NCBI GenBank assembly: GCA_002917075.1
Contig: NTMA01000069.1
Span: 124,001-188,000 of the forward strand
Source: Hawksworthiomyces lignivorus
Lineage: Eukaryota; Ascomycota; Sordariomycetes; Ophiostomatales; Ophiostomataceae
Reading direction: 5' to 3'
Length of the DNA: 64,000 nt
Shown: one piece after another, positions 34,840 to 46,373 of the stretch
How the letters are laid out: each line of letters starts with the position of its first letter
Position numbering within the stretch: position 1 is the first letter of the stretch
Notes under the pieces: generated by a model
Seen by the model: only the letters and a program-made list of their open reading frames with translations
Told to the model about the DNA's origin: nothing
Database searches by the model: none
Position numbers and translations under genes: made by a program

Positions 34840-37769
34840 CTGTATTTTTTTTTTCCTTTTTCTTTTTCGGTGAGACAATAGAACAAATAGGTTTACAGAT
34901 CAGCTAAATGGAGCAGAAGCCCACAAAAAAAATAAAAAATAAAAAATAAATAACGCAGCCTTCTGGCGAAATAGAAAACAAAGTAAGCTTTCTTGGCGAT
35001 GGAACCTAGATCGGGGCTCCCGCTGCCAAGACCCAACGGCGTTGATTTTTGGGGGAAGCTCTGCTGTACCCCAGCTTTTGCTTTATTTTTGGTTCTCTGG
35101 CCTCATTTTTATTTGTTTTCCTTGAGACGTCTATACAAAGGAGCCCATGAATACGTCACCCTCTTGTCTCCGCTTCTCCATCGTCCAACCCTTCTAGTCT
35201 TCGTCACGTATCTCCCTCTCTGTCTTTCTACGTTGCACGGGTGCAAGAAACACGCCAGAAAAAGACCAGCGGGTCAAAAAGCATGCCAAAAAGGCGGTCC
35301 CAGCTTGGGAAAGCAGGAGACCAGAGTCGAAAGAGAGCAGAGCCAGGGCAAGAAAGCCACAAAGATAACGCCAAGACCGGCGATTGGCAGCTCCACAAAT
35401 ACGACCCCACGTCTCCCTTGAGTCCACCATGACCACTACATGTAGATCGGGCTAGGCGCAGCCAGCACGGCCAGGGGTATTACTCAAACAATGGGAAATG
35501 GCCTGGCCCTTCTGCTCAAGAGGATGGGAGAACGGCTTTCGCTTCTCGATACGGGTGTCGTAAGATGCGCTTCTAGAGGAGAGATAAGGGCAGGGCGACT
35601 CGTTCTGGCTCCTCTTGGTAGCCAATAAAATCGGCGAAGTCCGGGTCTTTTGACATCACGGATTCACGTAAACAGGATATTTTTTCTACTTTGAGCATGC
35701 GCAATCATTGTACTTTCGATAGTTTTTGTGGTCATTTGACAGTTTTAAACCCATACGAATGTGGAAAATGCAAGAAGCGACTCTTGCAGAGAGACACTGA
35801 CAGACAGCCACAAACGCAGCAGAGGGGTCTGAATGAGGAAAACGGAACCGAGAGCTTGCTGTGGCTGAAGAGCTTGCCTGTGTGGGAGCTTTCTGAGAAT
35901 AGGACAATGTGAGGATGCAGAATTCATGCAAATAAGTATTTAGTCCACAGGACGTCACTCTGGCACATCATATAAGTCATGCACATGGATTTGGGGGGGG
36001 GGGGGGGGGGGTAGGATTGTCCTCTGCCCGCAAGGCATAACAATGGCCTGATCCGAAGTCGTGGACAGCCACGCATGGGAAGTGTCTTCTAGAAGGTAAG
36101 GCTCCGCTCACTTCTCGTGGCCTCCACGTGATATAATTGCGATTTTGCGACGTCGAGCAAGTGCCCTCAGGGAACGAGAGAGCAGAGAGCCAAGTGTTTT
36201 GTCAAGAGGCTGCAAGGCTCTCCTCCAGGCGGGCATGAAAGTGTAAATTTGTTCCTGCATAACAGTTCATATTCGCTGTTTCTATCCATCCTCCTGTTTG
36301 CGATTTCATGGCTGCGATGGGTCTGCCATTTATTCTTTTATCTGGCTCCATTAGAGAAAAACCTGGTAGTCCTTGTCGACGCGAGTGGATCGTGGAAGGA
36401 ATCGAAAGCCGAAAGATGTCCTTGCATAGACCGCCTTATGTTCTCCTTCGTCCCGCTTCTTCTTTCCAAATTCTTCTGATCCTTTGCTTAAGAGGATTAT
36501 TCTCTGCTATGATCGTCTCGCAGCTTTTCCTACGACGTAGTGGCTCCATTTTCGTTGACCGGTTAAATAGCAATGAGGGAACGGGGAAGACCGAGCTGAC
36601 GAAAAGACGGGGATCTGTTCCGCTTCGCAGGCCAGTTTACCCTTGCGACTGTTTCTTTCGCTTCCTTCTTCCTATTTTTCATTTGCACGTCAATGCTAAT
36701 CTTGGAAAAAGAAAGTCAAAGAAAGAGAAGCGAGCAAGAAACCCAAAGGAATGCTCCCCTCCCTCTTCTCCTTCGTCAATGGAAGAATGGCGCTTGGCAG
36801 CCAACAAAAGGGGAATAGGAGAAAAAAAAAAAGGACCAAGATATAACAAGATCAAGTCAAATGCAAAAATTTGTACAACACTTTTCACTTCTTTTTTCAT
36901 ATTTTTTTTTTATTTGTTGTGCGGCCTAAAATTGCAGGCACGGTGAAAGTCTTCTGAAAGGTCTCTGCTCTGCAGATGACGCAAATAAAGTAAAATGGTG
37001 CTGTGACAAGAAAACTGGAGGGACAGGTGGATCAGAAAGCAGTAAGACTCGCCAAGACGTAGAAACGGAACAAGCAACCCCAATATGGATATATAATAAA
37101 GAGTGCTAACCCTGGAGACTGTATTGCTAAAGGCTACGTGAGTGGATGCTGTATGTTAGATGGGCAATTAGATGAAAATGGAAGAAGACGAACAAGGGGC
37201 AAAATAGGCGAAGTCTTGTCGATCCCGGCACGCAGAGTAACTAACACACCGTCGACGCGCTTTAATGAACTTCCCCCAGGCCATTTGTGCTGGACAGCCG
37301 CCTTCGCGTAAAGTAGTTGTTGGCTCTTCTTGGCCTCGTTTGCCCCAGAAAAGGCAAATATCGAGGCCATGCCAGACTTTGGGAGATGCCTCTGTTATAT
37401 ATCCCGTTTTGAACCCTATTTCGTAGTTTTGTTTTCTCTTGATGTCTATTGTGATGGTGGACCCCTTCGTCGTGCTCTCATGCCTCGTCCGTACACTGCG
37501 AATCTATGACAACGAAGACCAAAAGTTTCCTGGGAAGGAAATAAAAATTGGAAAATTGGAAAATTGGAAGAGAGAAACACAAGACCGGATGGGTTTTTCT
37601 GCTTGCAGTCTTTCTCGGCCGACCAACCATGTGAATTCATAGGAGAGTGCCTGCTCCCTGTGAGACTCGGTCCAACTTCGATACATGTCATCGCCCATTC
37701 TATTTTATTGCGTTAAATTTAATTTGTCTTGTTTCTTAAAGGAGGAGAAAGCGACACCATCAGGGAATA
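34840..37769. other. Intergenic, 2.9 kb, no supported gene
   Basis: Divergent promoter space for the small gene (left) and the receptor gene (right). Holds an A/T run at about 34924-34951 and a 19-base G run at 35993-36011. Frames of 142 codons (34993-35421) and 212 codons (36308-36946) on the plus strand lack protein-like features. Confidence 0.5.
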
Positions 37770-40331
37770 ATGTCGATTAGCAGTGCCGCCGCAACAGCGG
37801 TGGCTACGACGTTGGCGACGCTGACGACGACCATCGCTACGGCGACCGAAACGACACCGTCAGCCGACGCAACCGGTACGCCAGCGCCCGACTATGGCCA
37901 GGACCACCACCACCACCCCACTGACAGCCGCCGAGGCGTCATCATCGGCGTCATCTCGTTCATCCTGCCTTTCACCACGGCAGTCGTGCTGCTGCGGTTC
38001 TACACCCGCCACTATCTGAGCCGGGCCGTTGGCGCCGACGACTGGATGATGCTGGTGTCACTTGTGCTTGCCATCGTTGACGGCGCAACCATGCTTATGA
38101 TGACGACGCAGGGCCTCGGCCGTCACATGTGGACCATCGCGCCAGAAGCTGTGAAGTCGTACAACATGGTACCAATTTTTTTGCCCTCCCTTGACGTAAG
38201 GTTCTGCAGAGTGATTTCGAAGCTGACTTCCGGACGCGCAGTACTTTTACTTGTCCATCGTCTTCTACTACAGCTGCCTTGGTACGGTCAAGGCGGCTAT
38301 CTTGTTGCAGTACCTGCGCGTGTTCGCCGTTAAGATGCGCAAGATCACCATCGTGGCGCTGGTGTTGATCGGCCTCTGGAGCACGGCGTTGGTGCTTGTG
38401 TCCATCTTCGCCTGCCACCCCATCCAGGGGTTCTGGGACAGGGATGTGCCGGCTACCTGCGTGCCCGACCTGCCGCAGTGGTACGTCAACGCGGCCGGAA
38501 ATATCGCCACCGATAGTAAGTGCCCCAGTGCCTTGTGTTTTGCCCACCGAAATTTCCGTCTGACCACGGCCTAGTCATCATCTTCACGCTGCCCATCCCC
38601 GTGCTGTGGCACCTCAACCTACCGCGGTCGCAGCGGCTGTCGCTCATCGGCATCTTCTGCCTGGGCTTCTTCACGTGCACCATCTCGGTCATCCGCATCA
38701 CCTTTCTCAATCTCAACGGCGACGACACGTACGCCAACGTCGCGGCCGCCTGCTGGTCCATCGGCGAGCTGTGCTGCGCCATTGTGTGCTCGTGCCTGCC
38801 CACGCTGCGGCCCGTCTTCTTCCGCCTGCTGCCGGCCCCGCTGCGGCACAACCACAACCGCCCCAGCACGCCGCACCCGCGCTCGTCCAGCAACAACCAC
38901 CGCCGGCAGTCGGCTGGCTACCTCGGCGCCGACAGCGGCCTGGGCAGCCCCGACAGCGAGGGCTACCGGCTCAAGTCGGTGCGGTGGAGCGCTAGCCCCA
39001 CCAGCCCGCTACCAATCCTGGGCCACTTCGAAGACGGCGTCAGTGACGACGAGGGCGTGCGCGCCATGGGGCTCGCCTCCAACAAGAGGTCGTCGCGGGC
39101 GAATAACAACAACGACAGTGGCCGCTACGGCGCCGCTGCCGCCGCCTCCTACTACAACCGCTTCTACCACCACTTCCATCCTCGCGACGGCGGCGGCGGC
39201 GGCGGCGGCGGGCGCACGGCGTCGCAGAACACGACGATGCTCAACAAGGCGGGCCTCAGCTTCGCGACGACCAGCCGGCTGCGCAGCAGCAGTAGCAACA
39301 GCAGAAGCAGCTCGACGAGCCGCAGCGGCGACAGCGACCTGGAGCGGCACACAAACGCCCAGGCGGCCGCCGCGGGGCGCGACTACGACCGCCAGCACGA
39401 GGACCCTGAGAAGCGGGCCATCGCCGCAGCAGCAGCAGCAGCGACGGCGGGTACGAGTCCCGCGACCATAACGCCGCCGCCACCACCGCCACCGCCGCTA
39501 CCCGCTGCTGTCACCCTGCCGAGCACGCCGTCGAGGCGGTCGCTGCGCGATCTGATCCCCGGCGGGACGCCGCGGGCGTACCGCGGCAGCCGCGGAAACA
39601 GCCGCAGCAACTCCCCCCGCGCGCGCCCCGACGACCGCGGCGACAGCACCGGCCGCCGCGGCAATTTCTACAGCAGCAGCAGCACCGAGAGCCTGGCGCA
39701 GGCGGCGCAGGCAGACAGCAAGAATGCCGGCAACGGCAGCAGCGGCAGCAGCAATAGCAACAACAACAATAATAATAATCACAGCAACAGCGTCACGTCG
39801 GCGCTCCGCGAGGCCGCGGCTGGCATAACGTTCTTCTTGTCAGACGACGACGACAGCAAGCGGCGCGGGGGCAAGACGTCGCCGTCGTCGTCGTCGTCGT
39901 CGCCGTCGCCCTCTTCATCGCCGACGCGCGCGCACTCGCCGTCGCCAACGCCCCCGCGCTCCTACAGCTACAGCCACCTGCGCCGCATGGCCGCTGCTGT
40001 AGGGGCCGGCGTGGGTGCTGCCGTTGGCGCAGGGCTCGGAAACAATAACAACAACAACAACAACGGAAGCGGGAGCAATGGGAATGCGGCAAACGGGGGT
40101 TCGGCACATCCGCTTAATGCCCCTGCCATCGCGCCAAACGCGGCGCTGAACCCTGGCGATCCTCTAGCCATGGACCGCGACGCGTATCTTGGCCTGCGGC
40201 AGGGCACGGTGACATCAATTGAGGCAGGAAGGCCGTCCACAGCGGAGGCAGAAGCAGCAGGCTGGGAGCTGCCGACAGGCCCTGGCATTCAGATCCGGCG
40301 GGAGGTGGCACAGAAAGTGGGACCGGCTTGA
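37770..40331 (+). CDS. PTH11-like rhodopsin-domain receptor with ~490-residue disordered tail, 809 aa
   Basis: Seven-TM integral membrane protein of the fungal rhodopsin-domain group that includes PTH11-like receptors and SAT4-like proteins. Exons 37770-38168, 38242-38515 and 38575-40331; introns 73 and 59 bp. Residues 1-55 form a Thr/Ala-rich, probably O-glycosylated extracellular N-terminus with HHHH; there is no CFEM domain. TM1 is GVIIGVISFILPFTTAVVLL; GADDWMMLVSLVLAI (TM2) is the family signature. TM3 is the LSIVFYYSCLGTVKAAILLQ region. FACHPIQGFWDRD with its Cys, and the Cys of PATCVPD, suit the conserved extracellular disulfide. TM5-7 end at CLPTLRPVFFRLLPAPLRH (about residue 313). The cytosolic tail is almost wholly Ser, Asn, Gly, Pro and Arg with runs of G, A, P, S and N. 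The ligand is unknown. Confidence 0.85.
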
Positions 40332-41392
40332 CGCCTGTAGGACAGTACATCTCGTGACAGACACGGCCATGCGTTGCGAAATAGACGTCAATCGACGAGC
40401 CTGGCGAGCCGAGGCCAGATGCACAATGTTAAGCGTAATACCCGGCTCAGCTAATGCCAAGCCGTACTTGAACATGAAGAATTTTCTTCTTCTGCTGAGG
40501 AAGAGGAGTCTTGGACGAGGCGCCGCCGGCTGGTCTTTCGCTCTATGTGTATTTATTCCTTGTAGAGACTAGCTGATATTGGAGAACTGGGGACGGTTCT
40601 CGAGACATACGACTTGTGATAGAGGTCAAGCGGAGTGTCCATAAAAGGAAAACTTAAGCGCTTCTCTTGGAAGCACTAATTCACTTCAATGATACCCATC
40701 AGATCACCGTTTCTACACGGACACATATATCGGAAGTCAGTGGAGCGGCAATTAAGTGACAATGGCAAACAAAACATATGAGAAACCTGACAGGCCGAGT
40801 TGACCTTTGTTTCCTCATTTTGCACTTTGCTCTGATCCACCAACAGAATTTGCGCATCTCGAAAAAAAATCACAACGAACACTTCCTCTTGAGAAGAGCT
40901 AGATCCGAAGTGCGTGTTTCTTATGTTCATATTGATAAAGATACGATTGTTTATCATATGGGTGTGCATAATTTTGCGAGATTTTTATTATTCAGAAAGT
41001 ATCCTTTTTGCAAGTGTCCACTACCTGTTCTAATGCATCCCTCGTGACTTTCTATGTTGTCTCTCCCAACAAACCTCTATATGAGAAGGTTTTTTCTTAT
41101 GGCTGCCATGAATATGCATATTTATTTCGTCTCTACACAAAATTCTATCACGTACGGCCATAGATACTGGAAAGCACGGGATCCCGTCCGCTCTCCCCTA
41201 GTTAAACCAGTAATCGGCGGATTAGTAGTTGGGTCGGTGACGACCAGCGAATACCCGCTGCTGTACGTTTTTTGCTTCTCTCTCTTTTTTTTTTTACGTA
41301 TTTTTAATTTCTAGAGCTTGGCATGGGCGCTGTGTTACCATATATTCTGTTGTCTAAGCTGGGGTCTATTATCTATTGAGAATGTCAACTCT
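40332..41392. other. Intergenic, convergent 3' ends, 1.1 kb
   Basis: No protein-like frame; AT-rich unique DNA. Nothing recognised. Confidence 0.5.
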
Positions 41393-42873
41393 CTATAAGT
41401 CATCCACGACTTGTACCTTAATGCTTCCATTTCTTGTGTCAGAACATGTGTTGAGGGCCTCTATGGCCTTTTCTAGAGGGAACGTATGGGAGACCAATTC
41501 TTTGAGGCTGATGATGCCTCCACTCAGACAGGCAATGCCCGCTGGCCAGGTGTCTCGATATCTGTTGATAAATTTGAGATCAATCTGGTAGATAGTTCCG
41601 GAGGCGTCAGTATCTTCAGCGTTGTACCAGAAACAAAATATAAAGGCAAAAAAAAAAAAGTATGTTACCTCCGCAAGTGACAGATGCATAAACGGCAGGT
41701 TGTTCATGATGGACTTGCCGACGCCGATGACCATCACGGTGCCACCTCTTCTCACAGCAAAACTGGCAGTAATCACGCTGCTCTCAATGCCCGTGCACTC
41801 GAGGACCACCCGTGGAGCAAAGTACGGGTTCTCCGCTGCGCCGAACAGTGCTCTTATTCTTTCTGCCTGCTCCTCGCCGCTGAGAGACAGATCTACCAGA
41901 TATGTGGTGCAGGTTGGAACGTATGCCTTGGCAAATTCCAGCCGCTTGGGCTCGACATCGGTTATGACAATGGGATGCGCACCGGAGGCCCGTGCCGCAG
42001 CAAGAGCAATCAGACCAATGGGTCCGGCACCGCAGATCAGCACGGGGTGGCCGAGAGACAGCCCGCCGCGTTGGATGCCGTGCAAGACCACGCTGAGGGG
42101 CTCGAGAAGCGCAGCCTCGGCAAAGCTCACGTTGTCGGGAATCCTGGCAACGCAGGCGAGTTAGATCCGAAGCGGGAAATGGGTATCGGGAGCAAGACAG
42201 CAAAGCAACAGATGGGCGCGAGGGAGTGGGAGGCTCACTTGTGGAGCCACTTTGCAGGATGCACCTTGTATCTCTGCAGAGTCCCGTGGTAAGGATACAC
42301 GCCAGCGAACTGTACATCCTCACAGAGGTTGTACCGGCCGTCCAGACACAGGAAGCAAGAGCCGCATGGAACGCCGGGTTCCACCGCCACGCGGTCGCCT
42401 ATCAAAGCACACGTGTATCAGCTTGAATTGAACAACTAAAAGTCTGCCACAATATGGCGCTTGCCAGAATGTCTGAGAGCGCAGAATCATGTAGAGCGTA
42501 CCAGGTACCAGATTATCCACTCCGGGACCGCATTCGATCACCACGCCGGCCGCTTCATGGCCGAGGATGCAGTCGCCTTCTACGACGAGCGACCCGATCC
42601 GGCCCGCCTTCCAGAAGTGAATGTCCGACCTGAACAATTCGCCAGTCAGTTTCGAGTCGTATTTGGCGCCTCAGAGGCCGCTGATGTAGCCATCACCGCA
42701 ACTCACCCGCAGATGCCTGTTGCCTTGATGTGGACGAGAGCTTCGCCTGGCCCGGCCTTTCCGACGGGGGCTTCCTCCATCTTCAACTTGTGGTCCGCAG
42801 TCACCTGCAGCGATGGGTTCGGGTGCAACGCCTGCAGCCCATTGCCATTGACTTCTGTTGTGATGATCCCCAT
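41393..42873 (-). CDS. Zinc-dependent polyol dehydrogenase, L-arabitol 4-dehydrogenase/sorbitol-dehydrogenase type, 373 aa
   Basis: Medium-chain dehydrogenase oxidising a polyol to a ketose with NAD+, as in fungal L-arabinose/D-xylose catabolism. Five exons: 42873-42707, 42629-42502, 42398-42239, 42143-41669, 41584-41393; introns 77, 103, 95 and 84 bp. Catalytic zinc ligands are Cys55 (in GICGSDIHFW), His80 and Glu81 (GHE). The structural zinc site Cys110-Cys113-Cys116-Cys124 is intact. The NAD fold is GAGPIGL, followed by an acidic residue in ITDVEP, which predicts NAD+ over NADP+. The splice SLAE-IDLKF at the last junction restores family sequence; that intron is 3n and stop-free. The ATG at 42873 is the first in frame. 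It is transcribed divergently from the dihydroxyacetone-synthase-type gene. Arabitol versus sorbitol/xylitol preference cannot be settled here. Confidence 0.9.
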
Positions 42874-43330
42874 TTTTGCCTTGCGTTCGATGGAAATGCT
42901 CAAGTTGTTGCTTTGTCACTCCGGTTGGGTCATTTCGTAGAAGGAATACAAACTACCCCAAGATGATATAAGGGGAAAAAGGAACGGATAAAGAGAAATG
43001 AATAACATCTCTGGTGAACTGCATAGCCACCGTGGAGTAAATTGATAATATGTCTGGGCCAGGCGATAGTGGCTCGCAGCGTGCTTCTCATTTCCTTTCC
43101 TGGTCAGAGTCCCACTCATCTCGAACGGGTGCTTGGAATTGCCACACTGGGAACCGCCTCTAAACTGAGTGTAAGTGCGTAGTAAGTAGCCTGGACAGAA
43201 GCAAGGAGAAATAATATGCTCAATCTTCTGCTGTCGACATGGCAGACACAATATTTTCAAATACTCGAATAACTTGCATCTTGCAACATATTGTTTTGTC
43301 TTCAACGTTACCGTCTTGCACCTCATCGCA
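42874..43330. promoter_or_regulatory. Divergent promoter between polyol dehydrogenase and transketolase-type gene
   Basis: 457 bp between start codons. It holds CGGATAAA at 42985-42992, which fits the CGGDTAAW consensus described for the fungal arabinose regulator AraR (recalled, not looked up). No strong CreA cluster seen by eye. Confidence 0.55.
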
Positions 43331-45808
43331 ATGGCGCCCGGAGTTGTCGAGACTGCAATTGGCGCTGCTGAATCTGCTACTGGCGGCCCAGCCAGTGTTC
43401 AGAGTGTTCCAAAGAAGATAGTCGAGCTGGAAGGCCAAGAGTCGCATGATCTTGTTCTGAAGAGTTTTCGTCTGCTGGTCGCGGACCTTTGCCAGCAGTT
43501 CAATGGCGGCCATCCAGGGTGAGTAGTGAACGCCATGCGTTTTGAAGCATACATTTCCTGGCTCGCTTTGCACTGACACCAGACGTCTGGGAAGGGGTGC
43601 CATTGGCATGGCTGCCATCGGCGTTGCGCTGTGGAAGTACGTGATGCGGTATGCGCCGCACAGCCCGGCCTGGTTCAACCGCGACCGCTTCGTCCTCTCT
43701 AATGGACACACCTGCCTCTTCCAGTACTGCTTCCTGCACCTCACCGGCTACAAGGCGATGACGTTCGACCAGCTCAAGTCCTACCACTCTGAGCGCGTTG
43801 ATGCGCAGTGCCCCGGCCACCCGGAGATCGAGCACGAAGGCATCGAGGTGACCACCGGGCCGCTTGGCCAAGGCGTCGCGAATGCGGTGGGCTTGGCCAT
43901 GGCAACAAAGCACCTGGGTGCTACTTTCAACAGGCCTGGATTCGATGTGGTGTCGAACCACACTTGGTGCATGATTGGTGACGCCTGTCTTCAGGAGGGC
44001 GTTGCGCTGGAAGCCATCTCTCTGGCGGGCCATTACCGGTTGAACAACTTGACGATCATGTACGACAATAACCAGATCACCTGCGACGGGTCTGTCGATG
44101 TGCGTGATGAAAACAAAAACCTGTCAGACTTATGAAAAGGAAACTAAAAAAAAATGCTAACATTCTGCAGTTGACCAATACAGAAAACATTAATGACAAG
44201 ATGCGCGCCTGTGGGTGGAATGTCATTGACGTCGCAGACGGCTGCTTTGACATTCTTGGCTTGGTGAATGCGATGGAGGCATCGAAGCGCTCTGACCGGC
44301 CCACGTTCATCAACGTGCGGACTGTCATCGGCCTCGGCAGCAAAGTGGCCGGCACGGCCGATGCGCACGGCGCCGCTTTTGGCGCGGCAGATGTGGCCAA
44401 CATGAAGAAGGCCAACGGCTTTAATCCCGAGGAGTACTTTGTTATTCCAGAGGAGGTCAGAGACTTCTACCGAGGCATTCCAAGCAGGGGCGAGCGGTTT
44501 GTGAGGGAATGGGAAAACTTGGTCGGGGAATACAGCAAGCAGCACCCCGAGCTGAGCAGCCGCTTTCTTGCCAGAGTAGCCGGCGAGATCGACCCAAAGT
44601 GGGAGAGCATCGTGCCAGAAAAATCCCAGTTTCCGACCAAGGACACTGCAACGCGGGCATCTTCTGGCTTAGTGTTTAACAGCATTGCGAAGGAGATCGA
44701 GAACTTTATGGTCGGCACGGCAGATCTCAGCCCTTCTGTGTACATGGCGTGGCCAGGCATGGTGGATTTCAATCATGTAAGATCTAGAATTTTCTTTGGC
44801 CTCTGATTAATTCATTGCGCGTGATGCTGATTTGGAACCCCCGAGGCAGCCTGATCTGCGCCCGACCCGTGGCTCTCCTGGCGCCTACAGCGGCCGCTAC
44901 ATCCACTACGGTGTCCGAGAGCATGCCATGTGTGCCATTGCCAACGGCCTAGCCGCCTTCGCCCCCGACACGATTGTGCCGGTGACGTCGTCGTTCTTCA
45001 TGTTCTACATCTACGCGGCGCCAGCCGTTCGGATGGGTAAGTACCTCCCGCGGGCCAAAGTCATGCATAAGGTGACCCTTTATTGGATAAAAAATCAAGT
45101 ACGAGTTTGCTGACAGCCAAAACAGGTGCTCTCCAGCGGCTCCATGCCATTCACGTGGCGACGCACGACTCTATCGGCATGGGCGAGGACGGCCCGACGC
45201 ACCAGCCGATCGAGCTGGCGGCGCTGTACCGCGCCATGCCGAACCTGCTGTACATCCGGCCGGCCGACAGCGAGGAGACGGCGGGCGCGTATCTGGCGGC
45301 CATCCGGGCGCGGGGCACGCCGTCCATCATCTCAACGAGCCGGCACGCGGTGCCGCAGCTGGCGGAGACGCGCCGCGACGGCGTCCTGCGCGGCGCCTAC
45401 GTGCTGCAGGAGAACGACCGGGCCGCGCTGACACTGATCGGCGTCGGCGCGGAGCTCAGCCACGTCGTGGCGGCCGCTGCACGGCTGCGCGAGCAGCACG
45501 GCATCGAGAGCCGCGTCGTCAGCTTCCCGTGCCAGCGCCTGTTCGAGGCGCAGCCGCTCGCGTACCGCCGCGCGGTGCTGCAGCGCCACCGCACCAAGGT
45601 CGTCGTCGCCGAGCCGTACGCGCCCAATGGCTGGGAGCGCTACGCCGACGCGGGCGCGTCGGTGCGGCGGTTCGGCCACAGCCTGCCCGGCAAGGCGGCG
45701 TACAAGTACTTTGGGTTCGACGCTGACGCGTTGGCGGCAAAGATCCTCTCCTACGTAGAGCAGCTCAAGCACGACGAGCTGCTGGCGCGCGAGTTCGTAG
45801 ACTTGTAG
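43331..45808 (+). CDS. Dihydroxyacetone-synthase-type transketolase, 722 aa
   Basis: Thiamine-diphosphate enzyme moving a C2 ketol unit. In methylotrophic yeasts this subfamily joins formaldehyde and xylulose 5-phosphate to dihydroxyacetone and glyceraldehyde 3-phosphate. Exons 43331-43518, 43595-44099, 44171-44776, 44850-45036 and 45126-45808; introns 71-89 bp. Features: GGHPGG, then AIGMAAIGVALWKY and LSNGHTCLFQYCFLHLTG, closer to dihydroxyacetone synthase than to ordinary transketolase; PGHPEIE; TTGPLGQG. The ThDP motif is GDACLQEG with DNNQ, where ordinary transketolase has GDG. THDSIGMGEDGPTHQPIEL lies in the pyrimidine domain. The C-terminus VDL is not a peroxisomal PTS1, unlike the yeast enzymes. 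At exon 2 a CAG 12 nt upstream (exon from 43583) would add four residues; the AAG site was preferred because it restores the conserved GHPGG. Confidence 0.88.
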
Positions 45809-46373
45809 CGTTAGAGCTGTGTTCGCAATAGATTAAACAAGCAGGGGCTTAACCTCTTTAGATTTTGGTCGTCACATCGATTTAGAAGGAAATGCACGCA
45901 GTAACAACACACAAATGATTTCACTATCTACATGCTAGAGAATTTGAAACCACTATGGTTCAAGCGTGGGGATGCTGAAAGAAGCTCAACGGACTGACTA
46001 AGAGGCATCGTGTGGCATACTTCTCGCCCTCATGACTTGATAGATAGTTTGCATGCTGCGGCGCCATGTTTTGCATAGCGCGAGCGCAGTTAGACGAAAT
46101 CGTTGGCGCTCAAGGTCAATTCTCCACAGTGAGGCAATAAACTTTGCTGATACTTCGTCTCGGGCAATTCCTGTTACACTATTCGCAGATTTTATTTTCA
46201 CGCTAGGTATCCCAAATAGGAAATGCTAAGCACCCGCACTCTGAAGATATCTGTAAATGAGTATGAAAAGAAGCAGGAGCTGCAAGAGATCAATGCCTCT
46301 GCATTCTTCGTGTTTGTCTTTTCGCTTGCTCTAGATATCATTAGTTCCTTTCATCAAACCACTACAAAAATTA
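45809..46373. other. Intergenic/promoter of the aldo-keto reductase, 565 bp
   Basis: AT-rich single-copy DNA between two co-oriented genes. No coding potential or clear operator seen. Confidence 0.5.

Noticed and set aside
36308..36946. 212-codon plus-strand frame
   Set aside because: No domain; Lys/Arg- and Phe-rich ends follow the local purine/pyrimidine skew.
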